Below, piece after piece: positions 54,081-54,711 of a stretch of DNA of 54,711 bases. This DNA is from Zarea fungicola (Eukaryota; Ascomycota; Sordariomycetes; Hypocreales; Cordycipitaceae). The stretch covers positions 1 to 54,711 of the forward strand of contig FWCC01000333.1 in NCBI GenBank assembly GCA_900169235.1, written 5' to 3'. Position 1 is the stretch's first letter. Each line of letters starts with the position of its first letter. A model generated the notes under the pieces. That model was given only the letters and a program-made list of their open reading frames with translations, had not been told where the DNA came from and searched no databases. The position numbers and the translations under genes are program-made.

Positions 54081-54711
54081 TAGAATAGCATTTGGTGATG
54101 CTCTTGCCTGTCGCTGGCTGCTGAGTGACTTGGCTGTTTTTGCTGAGTGACTTGGGCAAAAGTTTTAGCCAACTCACTTAATTAGCAGCGACTCAGTTAA
54201 AATCCAGTTAAAAACAGATCACTATACTCCTCTGGCCGTTTCTGACTCAGTGAAAGCGCCACTACTAGCGTGGTACCCCGTCGACCAGACCAGGGTGTCT
54301 CAGAGTTATAAAGTGCTATAGGGATTTGGCGGCCAGTGATGCTAAATTAGGCAAGGCGACTTTTTTATGTAGACGAGTCGCCGCCGAGTCAATACGTAAA
54401 TACTAGGTGGAAACTCAAGATTGCAGTCTTTGAGTCGTGAAGTGCGAGCTTCTTGTAAAGGCTAGTTACTGTGGCAAGGAAGTTGCCACTTTTATCGATT
54501 GCTATATTACCAATACTAGCAAGCATTAATATATCATGCAGGAAAGCCCCAAAAACGGCATCCGGTGCGGCTAAAAGCCTTTGATTGCTAGTACTCGGTA
54601 TGATTCGACATCTCGTAGGCATCAACTGAGTGGTACAGTCTTTGTATTGCAGCCCAATGCTTATCAATCATTGCCAGTACCAAGAACAAAGTCGGCCGCC
54701 CAAGAACGAAG

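Larger units (their letters stand above)
52121..54711. other. Gene-poor right end
   Basis: No supported gene. Small frames at 52725-52946 (minus, 73 codons, starting MSSDSKAINPRDGDRIDLVY) and 54389-54667 (minus, 92 codons, containing AVFGAFLHDILMLASIGNI) look slightly protein-like but have no recognised domain; they could be fragments of decayed genes. The region is AT-rich and holds diverged direct repeats and a telomere-type repeat (listed separately). Confidence 0.45.

Overview
The window is nuclear DNA of a filamentous ascomycete, most likely a sordariomycete and probably Hypocreales. This rests on short spliceosomal introns of about 46-90 bp with CTAAC/CTGAC-type branch sites, gene families typical of these fungi (Ctf4/SepB, Sfl1-like HSF, highly reducing PKS, killer-toxin-like GH18 chitinase, SesB-NACHT NLR, DUF7924-like protein), and a TTAGGG telomere-type repeat. 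I assign no genus. Gene models below are spliced by eye from both strands.

Left part (1-17.3 kb), mostly conserved genes: a WD40 protein (minus) and the Ctf4/Mcl1/SepB replisome adaptor (plus) diverge from a shared promoter that carries an 11-bp tandem repeat. A 5.2 kb gene-free stretch rich in GTAC motifs precedes an Sfl1/Mga1-like HSF-domain regulator with four introns. Then come a basic low-complexity nuclear-type protein (minus) and a small secreted protein.

Centre (18.4-21.8 kb), the outstanding element: a minus-strand gene in which an 84-nt exon encoding a signal peptide is followed by 47 successive exons of exactly one codon each, every one flanked by a 3' splice site and a 5' splice site, and then a short stop-containing exon. 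It has 48 introns of 49-83 bp and about 93% of the coding span is intron, for a product of about 76 residues. Part of the array grew by exact 145-bp tandem duplication. In those copies the introns differ by about 9%, while most bases of the one-codon exons differ. All internal exons are 3 nt and phase 0, so skipping any of them keeps the frame. This resembles the logic of schistosome micro-exon genes, pushed to the limit of one residue per exon.

Right part (23.4-54.7 kb), accessory: a DUF7924-like protein, a four-cysteine small secreted protein, an F-box-like protein, a frameshifted secreted protein beside a 5'-truncated and multiply broken killer-toxin-like chitinase pseudogene, a glutathione S-transferase, an apparently isolated but complete highly reducing PKS (KS-AT-DH-MT-ER-KR-ACP, 2612 aa), and an NLR-type immune receptor (hydrolase-NACHT-33-residue HEAT repeats) whose repeat array is interrupted by two in-frame stops. 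The right end is gene-poor, with a short interstitial telomere-type repeat and diverged direct repeats. Secreted proteins, broken genes and an NLR with near-identical repeats mark 18-54 kb as a fast-evolving accessory region.
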